This document shows positions 29,556 to 39,311 of a stretch of 64,000 nucleotides of DNA, one piece after another (position 1 is the stretch's first letter; each line of letters starts with the position of its first letter). The notes below the pieces were generated by a model. The model worked only from the letters and a program-made list of their open reading frames with translations. It searched no databases and was not told where the DNA came from. The DNA comes from Pseudomonadota bacterium (GTDB taxonomy: Bacteria > Pseudomonadota > Gammaproteobacteria > Steroidobacterales > Steroidobacteraceae): positions 1 to 64,000 of the forward strand of contig JADIZR010000006.1 of NCBI GenBank assembly GCA_016704655.1, given 5' to 3'. The position numbers and the translations under genes are program-made.

Positions 29556-31152
29556 TCACGCGCCGAATGCATGGTCGTTCGTGGGGTCATTCTGCGAGTA
29601 GTTTTGCGGGTCAGGTTTGCCTGTTGTCGCAAGCAGAAGCAAAGTGGGTGCAATGTCTCGAATTCCCATGCCGGACAGGCTGTGCGGTGCGCCTGGTTGG
29701 TCTGAGCGACGAAGCATCACGAACGAATGCATGACATGCTCACCCGAGCGTTCCGCGTCGCTGACACCGCGCACGATTCCAAGTGCGCACGAGCGGATCT
29801 CCTCGATTGGACCTGCCTTGTTCCACCAAAGCATCAGGTCAGGAGCGACGCCAATTCGCATTGCCTGGGCACCGCGTGCGGCCCGGTGTATGCGTGCGAC
29901 GGCTGGACGGCCGGTTTGGCCGACGGTCCAGGATTCGATCTCGTCCTGCAATGCGTCGAGGTATGAGGTCGTATTCCTGGCCAGCGCTGATGATTCCCCC
30001 GGGTTCGCGGCCTGCGAGGTTCACGCGCACGGCAGAGAAGCCATCGAGTCCCGGCAGCGCGAAGGCGAACTCATTGCGCCACAGGCGGGGATGTTGCTGG
30101 CGCTTATTGCTCAGCCATCGGCGGACCTGCTGGGGCAGAAGGCGACGCATGTCGTGCCGGGCTGTGAGGGGCAACCGTCCGATCGTGGACGCCCAGGCCC
30201 GATTCACGCGGCTTGAGGGGCCGATGCCCGGAGCGACGCCACCGCGCGCTCGATTGAAGCGGGCCAGCAACTCAGGAAACAGGTGATCGCCGTTGTAGTT
30301 GGGACCCATGCCGTGCGAGAAAATGATGGCCAGGGTCGAATCCTCGCCAAGACGCTCTGCGAGACTGTGCAGGGCGCGATCGAGGGCGCGGTAGACTCGC
30401 AGGAGCGGATCGCCGCGGCGCGCATGCGCCTTCGTATTGAAGCACGGGTGAGTGGCATCCGACAGGTGCCAGAGATGGTGACCGGCCCCATGCGCTTCGT
30501 GAAACACCCCGTAAAAGAAATCCCACGCGCTGGCGTTTGCCAGATGGTGCAGGATGCGCGTTCGTCGCTCGATGCCCAGCAGCAATGCGTCGACTAATTC
30601 ATCCGGCCCGCCGCGGGCCCAGGTGTCCTCGACGGACGGGATGACGGGGTAGCGACCGAAATCCCGCTCGATCTGGGTAAGCAGTCGTGGCGGCCAGCAT
30701 GCTCGTTTGCCGAGCTTCTCATGCTGGCCCCATCCAACAATCTGCAGGCCGCCGCAGTCGGCATCGATCTGCGAAAAAGGTACGTCCATCAGCACGAGCC
30801 GGCGCCCTCGTGCGGCAAGCTCGCGCCAGAACGGTGTTCCGCACAGGTCCGCTTGGCATCGTGGCCGTAGCGTATAGGTGCCTTCGACGAGGCGCGTTCC
30901 GAAGTAGGCATTATGATCAGCGGGCGCCAGGCCTGTGTTGATACTCGGCCAGACCATGCCGCTCGAATGGTCTGGAGGCAGGTCGAACTGAGTCCACGCA
31001 CAGGTGTCAAGGAGCCGTGCAAATGTCGGCAGCCGCCCGGCAGCGGCCCAGCGACGCACGAATGTCGCGACCATGGCGTCGAATCCCAGGATGGCGAGTC
31101 GCGGGATTTTCGCCGTACTTCCTGGCGAATTTTCGGTCGGCGGGCTCAGCAT
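29556..31152 (-). CDS. Alkaline-phosphatase-superfamily (type I phosphodiesterase) protein 3, one frameshift
   Basis: Third paralogue in the locus. ATG 31152; LAILGFDAMVATFVRRW corresponds to the first metal-binding strand, GMVWPSINTGLAPADHNAYF to the nucleophile loop, FHEAHGAGHHLWH and IIFSHGMGPNYNGDHLFPELL to the mid metal site. An indel near 29960 is needed to reach the C-terminal part (ALQDEIESWTVG and, close to the end, GIRDIAPTLLLLATTGKPD). Corrected length is about 530 aa. The second metal Asp of paralogue 2 (SGDG) appears here as SHG, so metal binding may differ. Probably in one transcript with the flippase just upstream. Confidence 0.68.
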
Positions 31153-31205
31153 CGTTGGCGCATCGTCGCATTAGTGGCAAGCACGCAAACCACCAATCAC
31201 GTCCA

Positions 31206-32695
31206 TCACCGATCAGCGGGGGCACGCCGGCCCGACGCGATCAGCGCAATGAAAAACGCGAGGTCGGGCCGTCGAATGGCTCCGAAAGCCAATAGACTGG
31301 CCGACATGATCGCGGTGGCGAGCACGGCGCGGACGAGCAGGGGCAGGTCTGTCGCCACCGCGCTAGGCAAGCAACGTTGCGACAGCCAAAGCCAGGTGGA
31401 ACCGACGAACGCGCAAGCGACGGCGCTGAACGTATGCGCAGCAAAATGCCCCAGTAGAGCGCGAGGTGCAGCCCGTCGCAGATCAGAACGGCCCAGGCCA
31501 CGCCGAGGAAACCGAACGCCAGGATCAAAGAGGGCGTCAGCACCAGGAATGCCGCGAGTGCCACCAAGCGGTGCTTTGCCATGGTCGATTGCTGGTCCAA
31601 CGCCGCAAGCTGTGAACCCAGGAGCCACTGGGCACCTCGCAATGGCAATGTCCATGCAAGCACCTGTAGAGCCGCAGACGCAGCGAGGAATTCCTTGCCG
31701 AAGAGCAGCGTCAATAAGTCGTCTGCGAAGATGGTGATCATGGCCGCCAGCGGGACCGTGCCAACCATCATCAGCCTGAGGCAACGCACGAGCAGCGTCC
31801 GCGCTTCCTGGGCGGAGTCATGCGCGAGTCGCGACAATGCTGGATAGGCGGCCGAATTGAATACGCCCGGTGCGAGGGAGGCTGCCACCATGCAGCGGTC
31901 GACAACGGCGTAGAGTCCGACGGCGACCGGGCCGGCCAACGCGCTGAGCATGATGAGACCGCCACGTGCGTATACCACGCTGAGGGCTGTGAGGCTAAGG
32001 AATGGCGAGGCAAGATGGAGCAGACTGCGGACTCTTTGCCAATCGAGGCGAAGGGCCGGACGGCCAAACTGTCGTGAGGTGACGATCCACGAGAAGGCGA
32101 TCAGAATCGCAGCGCCGGCGACGAGGGCAAGGGTCACCACGCCCGGGGTGGCACCGAGCCAGATCGCCGTGAGCGCGAACGCCAGGGTCAAGATGCGTTG
32201 CAGCATCTGTCCGGAAACGACAGCCTGCATCCGCTCAGTTGCCTGGAACGGCGCGAGGAGCGTGGTGGCCAGGCGCGACAGTATCTGGTAACCACAGGTC
32301 GCCGCAATCACCAGAATCGCGCCCTCATCATCGATGAGCAGGATGCAGGCGAGGCTTGCCGTAACCCACGCCACGGCTCCGAGCAGGAGTTGCATCGGTA
32401 CAAGCACGCCGAGCAAGTCGCGGGCAGAATTGGGGTCGCGGCCGATCTCGCGGATGAGGAGAGGTTGCGTCCCGAGCCCGACTAGCAGGGTGGCCACAGC
32501 GCCGACCGCCATGCTGACCGAGTACTGGCCAAGCACGTCGGCACCGAACGCCCGTGCCAGACTGACCACGACGCAGAAGCTCGTGAGCTGGCCGATGCCT
32601 TCGCCGGCACCCAACAGGGCCGTATTGAACAGAATTCGACGCTCGGTGCTCACGGTCGTCCGACTGCGCCTCAGGCGCGACGTGCCGGTCGTCAT
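31206..32695 (-). CDS. Wzx-type polysaccharide flippase 2 (one frameshift)
   Basis: ATG 32695 starts a polytopic protein with many helices; NTALLGAGEGIGQLTSFCVV and LARAFGADVLGQYSVSM are the N-terminal signature of MOP flippases. The main frame is clean to about 31440, where an indel shifts the last helices (for example LVRAVLATAIMSASLLAFGA) into the frame ending at 31206. Corrected length is about 495 aa. It shares fold but little obvious identity with the flippase at 22.8 kb. Its start codon lies in the last bases of the dead VWA fragment, so the gene sits exactly at a rearrangement junction. Likely substrate: a lipid-linked repeat unit. Confidence 0.72.
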
Positions 32696-32845
32696 CCTGC
32701 GCCGTCGATCCGGGTGAATGGCTGCTGGGGCTACGCCTTGGCCCGACTGCTCCCGTTGAGCTTCAGGATCGCCGCGCAGTCATCACCGTTAATCGAGTTT
32801 ATGAAGCTGACCACGGTGTTCTTCGCGGCGAGACTCCATTTGGGT
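32692..32845 (-). pseudogene. Fragment of a VWA-domain gene
   Basis: Minus-strand translation gives SLAAKNTVVSFINSINGDD, then CAAILKLNGSSRAKA, a stop, and PQQPFTRIDGAG. The VWA gene at 46.3-48.0 kb has AMEGAVVNFINSMGPDD, YAAIVKFSATN and QPFTRIGAAG at the corresponding places. The fragment covers about 50 residues of the VWA domain, contains a stop, and has no start or downstream part. It abuts the flippase start on one side and the upstream region of carA on the other. It shows that a second VWA gene once lay here. Confidence 0.68.
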
Positions 32846-33098
32846 TACGGACGCTAACATAATAGCTTGTACCGGGACGGGTCTGTGAGTCGCGCCACAA
32901 TTTGGATCCATCCCCTGATGATCGATCCAGCTACTCGCTCGGTACGCTATCCTGCCTGGCGCTCTGTCTGTCCCGCATGCTGCTGCTGGGCAAGAGTCGT
33001 GTGGTTGGCCAATTGTGATGTCGTTCAAGGCGGCTCGTGCAATGGATGAGAAACAATTCTCTTATGCGTCTATTCGCCGAGACCGGATGGGGTAGCTG
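32846..33098. promoter_or_regulatory. Upstream region of carAB
   Basis: About 250 bases without a gene between the VWA fragment and carA. No attenuator, pyrimidine-responsive leader or PyrR-type hairpin is visible. TTGTACCGGGAC-like sequences near 32870 and AT-richer sequence at 33045-33065 could hold a promoter, but none is close to consensus. GGGG six bases ahead of ATG 33099 is the likely ribosome-binding site. Confidence 0.3.
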
Positions 33099-34172
33099 AT
33101 GCACGGCCTGTCGATGAAACTGCACCTGACGGACGACACGGTCGTCGCGGGTCGCGCCTTCGGCGCCGACCGCGAGGTGGGCGGAGAGGTGGTGTTCAAT
33201 ACGGGTATGAGTGGGTATGTCGAGACCCTGACGGACCCTTCGTATCGCGGCCAGATACTGGTCCTGACTTACCCGTTGCAGGGTAATTACGGGGTGCCCG
33301 AAGGCCCTTTTGAGTCGTCACGGATCCAGGTGGAAGGCCTGATCGTGACCCGATACTCCGCGAGGCCCAGCCATCACTCGCTGGTGACGACCCTCGGCGA
33401 CTGGTTGAAGAGCCACAACGTGCCCGCGATCGAAGGTGTGGACACCCGCACCCTCACGCGGCGCCTGCGCGAGCATGGCACGATGCAAGGTTTCCTGCTG
33501 CGGGAGTCGACCCCTATTGAACACGCGAAGGCGAATGTCTCGTCGATCGACATGGCGCGCGTGGTGGGCCTCGTGGCGCAGGGCGAGATCACGAGACATC
33601 CGGGCGGCGACACCCGCGTCCTCGTGATCGACACAGGCGCGAAGGCGAGCATCATTAACAAGCTGCAAGTTCGGGGTGCGGCGGTAACCGTGGCGCCGTT
33701 CGCCACGCGCTGGGAGCCTCTGCTCGACGAGGTGGACGGTGTCGTGCTCACGAACGGCCCGGGCGATCCTGCCGATCTCATGCCCCTGGTCGAGCGCGTT
33801 CGCACCGTGCTGGCCCGCGGGCTGCCGGTGCTCGGAATCTGTCTCGGTCACCAGTTGGTCGCACTGGCGGCCGGAGCGCGGACGTACAAACTGCCCTACG
33901 GGCATCGGTCACAGAACCAACCGGTGATGGATGTCGTGACGCGTCATGCCTACGTCACCAGCCAGAACCACGGCTATGCCGTCGATGAGCGAACATTGCC
34001 GAGCGACTGGGCGCCGTGGTTCGTGAACCTGAACGACGGCACGAACGAGGGCATCCAGCATCGGTACCGCCCGTTTCGCACCGTGCAGTTCCATCCGGAG
34101 GCCGCGCCCGGGCCGCTCGACACGGAGTTTCTCTTCGACGATTTCCTGCGCATGGCCACGGGGATGCGATAG
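33099..34172 (+). CDS. carA: Carbamoyl-phosphate synthase small (glutaminase) subunit, CAD/Bacteroidetes-type
   Basis: Intact 357-residue class I glutamine amidotransferase that supplies ammonia for carbamoyl phosphate. Domain order: CPSase small-subunit domain (LHLTDDTVVAGRAFGADREV, VVFNTGMSGYVETLTDPSY) then the glutaminase with VLGICLGHQLVALAAG (nucleophile Cys) and the catalytic His-Glu in QFHPEAAPGP. The wording of conserved blocks (LTYPLQGNYGVP, GVDTRTLTRRLREHGTM) is closer to the eukaryotic CAD glutaminase and Bacteroidetes CarA than to enterobacterial CarA. TAG is followed immediately by the carB ATG. Its place in an EPS locus with a carbamoyltransferase suggests a dedicated carbamoyl donor supply. 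Confidence 0.88.
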   Translation: MHGLSMKLHLTDDTVVAGRAFGADREVGGEVVFNTGMSGYVETLTDPSYRGQILVLTYPLQGNYGVPEGPFESSRIQVEGLIVTRYSARPSHHSLVTTLGDWLKSHNVPAIEGVDTRTLTRRLREHGTMQGFLLRESTPIEHAKANVSSIDMARVVGLVAQGEITRHPGGDTRVLVIDTGAKASIINKLQVRGAAVTVAPFATRWEPLLDEVDGVVLTNGPGDPADLMPLVERVRTVLARGLPVLGICLGHQLVALAAGARTYKLPYGHRSQNQPVMDVVTRHAYVTSQNHGYAVDERTLPSDWAPWFVNLNDGTNEGIQHRYRPFRTVQFHPEAAPGPLDTEFLFDDFLRMATGMR

Positions 34173-37100
34173 ATGCCGGACGTAAGGCACATGGCACGCA
34201 GCACGTTCCCAGCTCGTCCGCGTCGGGCGCTGTTACTGGGATCGGGAGCGCTGCAGATCGGCCAGGCGGGCGAGTTCGATTACTCGGGCTCGCAGGCGCT
34301 GAAGGTCCTCAAGGAGGAGGGAATCTACACGGTGCTCGTCAATCCGAACATCGCCACGATCCAGACGTCGGAGGAGTACGCGGATGCCGTTTATTTCCTG
34401 CCCGTGAACGCGCATTTCGTCGAGCAGATCATCGTCAAGGAACGCATCGACGCCATCCTGCTCAGCTTCGGCGGGCAGACCGCGTTGAACACAGGCCTCG
34501 AACTGGAGGCCTCCGGTGTACTCGAAAAGCATGGCGTGCGTGTGCTCGGCACGCCGGTGGCCGTCATCCGGGCCACCGAGGACCGCAAGCTCTTCGTGGA
34601 TCGATTGTGCGAGATCGGCGTCAAGACCGCGCGCAGCAGGGCCTGCACAACCCCGCACGAGGCTGTGGCGGCGGCGCGTGAGATCGGTTTGCCAGTGATC
34701 CTACGCGGTGCGTTTTCGCTCGGGGGCAAGGGATCGGCCATTGTCCGGGACGAGCGAGACATCGAAGCGGCGGTACGGCGCATGCTGGCAGGCGTTCCAC
34801 AGGTATTGGTCGAGGAATGTCTCTCGGGCTGGAAGGAGATCGAGTACGAGGTCGTCCGCGACAGTGACGACAATTGCATCACGGTGTGCAACATGGAGAA
34901 CGTGGACCCGATGGGTATCCATACGGGTGATTCGATCGTGGTTGCGCCTTCGCAGACGCTGAACGACCACGAATACCAGTTCCTGCGCGAAATCGCGATC
35001 CGCACGATTCGGCACCTTGGAATCGTGGGCGAGTGCAACATCCAGTACGCGCTCGAGCCCGCCACCGGCGACTATCGGGTCATCGAGGTCAACGCGCGGC
35101 TCTCGCGCTCGTCGGCGCTGGCCTCGAAGGCGACCGGCTACCCGCTCGCGTACGTCGCCGCGAAGATCGGGCTCGGATATACGCTGCCGCAGATCAGGAA
35201 CTGTGTCACGCAGACCACCACGGCCTTTTTCGAGCCGGCGCTGGACTACATCGTCTGCAAGGTTCCCCGCTGGGACTTCGACAAATTCCCGGGCGTGGAC
35301 GTGAGCATCGGGCCGGAGATGAAGTCGGTTGGCGAAGTGATGGCCATTGGCCGTTCATTTCCCGAAGCATTGCAGAAAGCGCTGCGCATGCTCGAGATTG
35401 GCGTCGATGGCCTCGACCCCGACGCCTTTGCCTCCGGCAACATTCGCCACGAACTCCAGAACCCGTCGCCACGTCGAATGGTGCTCTTGCTGGCGCGGGC
35501 TTTTCACGAGGCATGACGGTCGAGGACGCGCACGACCTGACGCGGATCGCCCCGTTCTTCCTGGCAGCGATCCAGGATACGGTGGCGATCGGCCGGAAAC
35601 TCGCGCAGCGAGGCAGGACCGGTCTCGACGCTGGCGCGCTGCGCGAGGCGAAACTCGCAGGCTATTCCGACTCCGCGATCGCTGCACGTGCAGGAAGTAC
35701 ACCCGACGAGGTCCGCCAACTGCGGCGGGCGCTCGGTGTCCGGCCGCACCTGGCGCGCATAGACACGCTTGCAGCCGAGTATCCGGCGGAGACCAACTAC
35801 CTGTACATGACGTATGGGGCGCACGAAAGCGACGCACCACCGACGAACCGGCAGAAGGTCCTGGTGCTCGGTTCCGGGTGTTACCGCATCGGCTCCAGTG
35901 TCGAGTTCGACTGGTGCAGCGTCAATGCAATCATGGCGGCGCGCGAACTCGGCTACGAAACGATCGTGCTGAACTGCAATCCCGAGACGGTATCTACCGA
36001 TTTCGACGTGTGCGATCGACTGATTTTCGACGAGATTTCGCTCGAGAGCGTGCTCGAAGTGGTGGAGTCGGAGCAGCCATTGGGTGTGATCGTCTCGATG
36101 GGCGGGCAGACGCCGAACAACCTGGCGCTGAAATTGCACCAGGCGGGTGTACCAATCCTGGGAACCCCGCCGGAGTGCGTCGATCGAGCCGAGGACCGAG
36201 GGAAATTCTCCGCCCTGTGCGACGAGTTGTCTGTCGACCAGCCGCGTTGGGCGGAAGCCACGGCGCTGTCCGACCTCGGGGGCATCGTGGCAGGACTCGG
36301 GGGGTTCCCGGTTCTCGTGCGGCCTTCGTATGTGCTTTCAGGCGCGGCGATGCGTGTCGCGCACACCGAACCGGAATTGCGGAGCTACCCGCGTCCGCTA
36401 CCGAGGTCTCGCGGGAACATCCGGTCGTGATCAGCAGGTTCGAGGTACGGGCGAGGGAGATCGAGTTTGACGCTGTCGCCAAGAACGGTGAAATCGTCCT
36501 GTGGGCGATGTCGGAGCACGTCGAGGACGCGGGGGTCCACTCCGGGGATGCAACCCTGATCATCCCACCGCAGCGGCTCTACTTCGAGACGATGCGGCGC
36601 GTGCGCGCGATCGCAGCAAGACTTGCAAAGAGCTGAATGTCACCGGGCCATTCAACATCCAGATGCTGTCGCGGAACAACGAGGTCAAGGTCATCGAGTG
36701 CAACCTGCGTGCATCGAGGAGCTTTCCCTTCGTTTCAAAGGCGCTCGGCACGAATTTCATCCGCGAGGCCACCCGGCTGATTCTGGGCGCACCCCGTTCA
36801 CTGGTGCCCGCCCGCAATCCACTGGATATGGATTTCGTCGCGGTGAAAGCGCCGATGTTCTCATTCCGCCGCTTGGCGGGAGTGGACCCGATCCTGGGTG
36901 TCGAGATGGCCTCGACGGGAGAGGTAGGATGTTTCGGTGAGGACGGGGACGAGGCCTTCATGAAGGCCATGGTGGCCAGCGGGTTCCGGCCGCCGACCAA
37001 GGGCGTATTGCTGTCGCTCGGTCCGGTGGCCGCCAAGTATCGATTCCTGGACGATGCGCGGATGTTGCTGTGCATGGGGCTGAGACTGTTCGGGACGCCG

Positions 37101-37422
37101 GGCACCGCCGAAATGCTCGAGGCGGAAGGGATTGCCTGCGAAGCGCTTGCCAAGGACTCAAAGGACTTGTCCAAGCCCCAGGCCACCGATGTGATGCACT
37201 CGGGACAGATCGACCTGGTGATCAACATTCCCCGCGACTGGGATGAAAAGGGTCGTCCCGACGGCTACCGGATTCGGCGCGCTGCCGTTGATCTCGAGAT
37301 TCCCCTGTTGACCGACCAGTGGCTCGCCCGCAAGACGCTGCAGGCCATGAGCAAGTATCGGGAAGCCGAATTGCCCGTCGTCCCGTGGAACGACTATCTG
37401 GGTCGGCGCTCGCTCGCTCTGA
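34173..37422 (+). CDS. carB: Carbamoyl-phosphate synthase large subunit, CAD-type, three frameshifts
   Basis: The ATG follows the carA stop directly. Segment 1 (to about 35510) is the carboxyphosphate half: LLGSGALQIGQAGEFDYSGS, SFGGQTALNTGLELE, EVNARLSRSSALASKATGYP. An indel near 35508 leads into the oligomerisation region (MTVEDAHDLTRIAPFFLAA) and the carbamoyl-phosphate half (LVLGSGCYRIGSSVEFDW, MGGQTPNNLALKLHQAG). Indels near 36387 and 36632 lead to ECNLRASRSFPFVSKALG and the MGS-like allosteric domain (LVINIPRDWDEKGRPDGYR). The span fits the usual 1070-1080 residues. The 3' end is approximate. Block wording resembles CAD rather than E. coli CarB (GAGPIVIGQACEFDYSG). Breaks may be sequencing errors or decay. 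Confidence 0.78.
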
Positions 37423-38584
37423 GCTGTCGCAGCACCCCAGTCGTCGAGCCCGATGGTCTGGGCGTTCGCCCGCAGGTATTGCGCCACCGTGTCAGCGACG
37501 ACTCGATTGCCGAGCACGTTCGGGTGCCCGTCAGTCTCGAAGTACAACTGCTTCCCCTTGGCAGCCGATTCGCGGAAGGGACCGGTCAAGTCGATGCTGG
37601 CTATACCTGCCTGATTCTGCAGGACATCCTGCAACGGATGCGTCAGGCCTGCGAAGAGAACCCCGTGTTGCGGGAGATAGACGGTCTCCTTGACCGGGAA
37701 CAAGAGCACCACGAACTGGCTGCCGATGGCCCGCGCGCGGTTCCGGGGCGTCCACCGTGGCTTTCACGATGCTCTGGAAACCCGCGTTCTCCGGGTGTAT
37801 TGGACTTGAGAGCTTTGCCGTAGATACTTGGCGCGAGTTGCATCTCGCTACCGTCCGCAAAGGTGACAGTCTTTGAGCTGAGGCCGTACATGAGGCTTTT
37901 GCGCATGCTGCGCAGCGACAACAGCAGGGCGCTGCGGTCGAACAAAGACGCCGCGGCGACCGGCACTTTGCCTTCGAAAAACCGCCAGACGTCGTAGTTG
38001 TCAGGCGAGCCTGCGGCGACCCAACGGTCGAACGTTGCTGCGTCGACAATGTCGTTGCCCGGAAAGATTGCGAAGATAACGATCCGGGGACGCAGCGCGA
38101 CGCCGAATTTCTCAAAATATCGTGAATACTGTTGCGGCGTGGTGCCTGGCATGCCTAGCGTGATGACGCGGCTCGCCGGCAGCGCGTCGTCGAGCAGGGT
38201 GGTCCAGCGCTCGCGTTCATTGACCCCCCAACCGTAGGCCATGGAGTCGCCGACGACGACAACTTCGGCCCGCTCCGGCCACGGTGAAGCATTGCGGAAA
38301 CCGTGCTCGTCCGACTCCACAGCGAAGCGGAAGTCGTGCGACACGATTTCCGTCTGATAATGTGGCGGGAAGACGAAGCCGAGATACGGGTCGCCAACGG
38401 ATTTGACAGGGGTCTGATCCTCCCAGAGTAGCTTCAATTTGGCCTCGGCCGGCACGAGCGACGGAAAGACGCGCAGGGCGCCTTCCAGCAGCAACAGCGC
38501 GAAGATTACGCTCAGTGGGATGAGCCAGAGCGCAGCATGGCGTATCAGGAATGGACGTTGGCGCCCGGGCGATTGGTCAGTCAA
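37395..38584 (-). pseudogene. SGNH/GDSL-type hydrolase-like protein 1, frameshifted
   Basis: ATG 38584; a signal-anchor helix (AALWLIPLSVIFALLLLEGA) precedes the catalytic domain. VVVGDSMAYGWGVNERERW is the GDSL block I (Ser in GDS), followed by GMPGTTPQQYSRYFEKFG and IVIFAIFPGNDIVD (block III, GND). An indel near 37730 joins the C-terminal part with LYFETDGHPNVLGNRVVADT, whose DGHPN is block V (DxxH). The stop is uncertain because the frame runs on antisense into carB. Corrected length is about 395 aa. AlgX/AlgJ-like relatives acetylate or deacetylate polysaccharides in the periplasm. Paralogue of the gene at 41.9 kb. Confidence 0.65.
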
Positions 38585-38873
38585 TGGCGATTTGATCCTG
38601 CTGGCGAATGCTCAAATGCTCGGGATGGCGAAATTCGCCGTGCCTTTGCCGGTCATCAGCGACTGGGAGGCGATAAAATCGAAAACCAATATCGAAATAC
38701 TATACGGTTCCACCAATGGGACACAAGAACGTCTGCGGGTTCTGCGCAGACGCTCATTTAGTGCTGCGGCGCTGACGACACGTAAATGGAACGGATGGTC
38801 CGGCCGAGGTCTTCCGCTATATCCTCACGGCCAAGCCGTTTCGAACATCAGTCGCTGGGGAGGGGGAGATAAT

Positions 38874-39311
38874 TTGAGCAATCGAGACCTGATCGGCGGG
38901 TTTGTCCGCCTCCATGTTCTCCATCACGCCAATTGTGGCCCGATCTTCGGCATCGGTATTATCGACAGGCTCGCCTTTCTTGGCTACGTGCTGAGCCCTG
39001 GAACCCTGTACCCGATCCTCCATGGGCTGGAGAAGGATGGCTTTCTGCGCTCCCGTACTGAGGTGGTCGGCAAGAAGAGACGTCGGGTTTACGAGATTAC
39101 GACCGAGGGCCAGCGGACCCTGGTTCTCAGCAAGGTCAGGTTGTGGGAGCTGTTCAAGGAAGTGTTCGAACACGAGCTGAGTCCCGACACTGCTGGGCAC
39201 ATCGAGAAGGCACTGAGAAGCGCAATGGCCAACGCGAGCCAGCACTCGGGTTCGGCACGCACGAGGAAGAAAGTCAGTCGAGGGCGAAGTGATCTTCGTA
39301 GCGTGTCTTGA
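38874..39311 (+). CDS. PadR family transcriptional regulator
   Basis: TTG at 38874 is preferred because GGAGGGGGAG lies eight bases upstream; no ATG is suitable. The 145-residue product has the PadR winged helix: LIGGFVRLHVLHHANCGPIFGIGIID, abbreviated here as FGIGIIDRLAFLG, then LSPGTLYPILHGLEKDGFL (recognition helix) and RRRVYEITTEGQRTLVLS (wing). PadR proteins usually repress an adjacent gene in response to a small ligand. The 290 bases upstream, facing the SGNH gene start, form a divergent regulatory region with AT-rich blocks near 38690-38710. The 3' end overlaps the convergent carbamoyltransferase gene by 38 bases. Target unproven; the SGNH gene or its own promoter is likely. Confidence 0.7.
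   Translation: MSNRDLIGGFVRLHVLHHANCGPIFGIGIIDRLAFLGYVLSPGTLYPILHGLEKDGFLRSRTEVVGKKRRRVYEITTEGQRTLVLSKVRLWELFKEVFEHELSPDTAGHIEKALRSAMANASQHSGSARTRKKVSRGRSDLRSVS

Noticed and set aside
34173..37422. Reading the carB breaks as programmed frameshifts
   Set aside because: No slippery heptamer with a downstream structure is seen at any of the three sites, and indels of the same kind occur in many neighbours.
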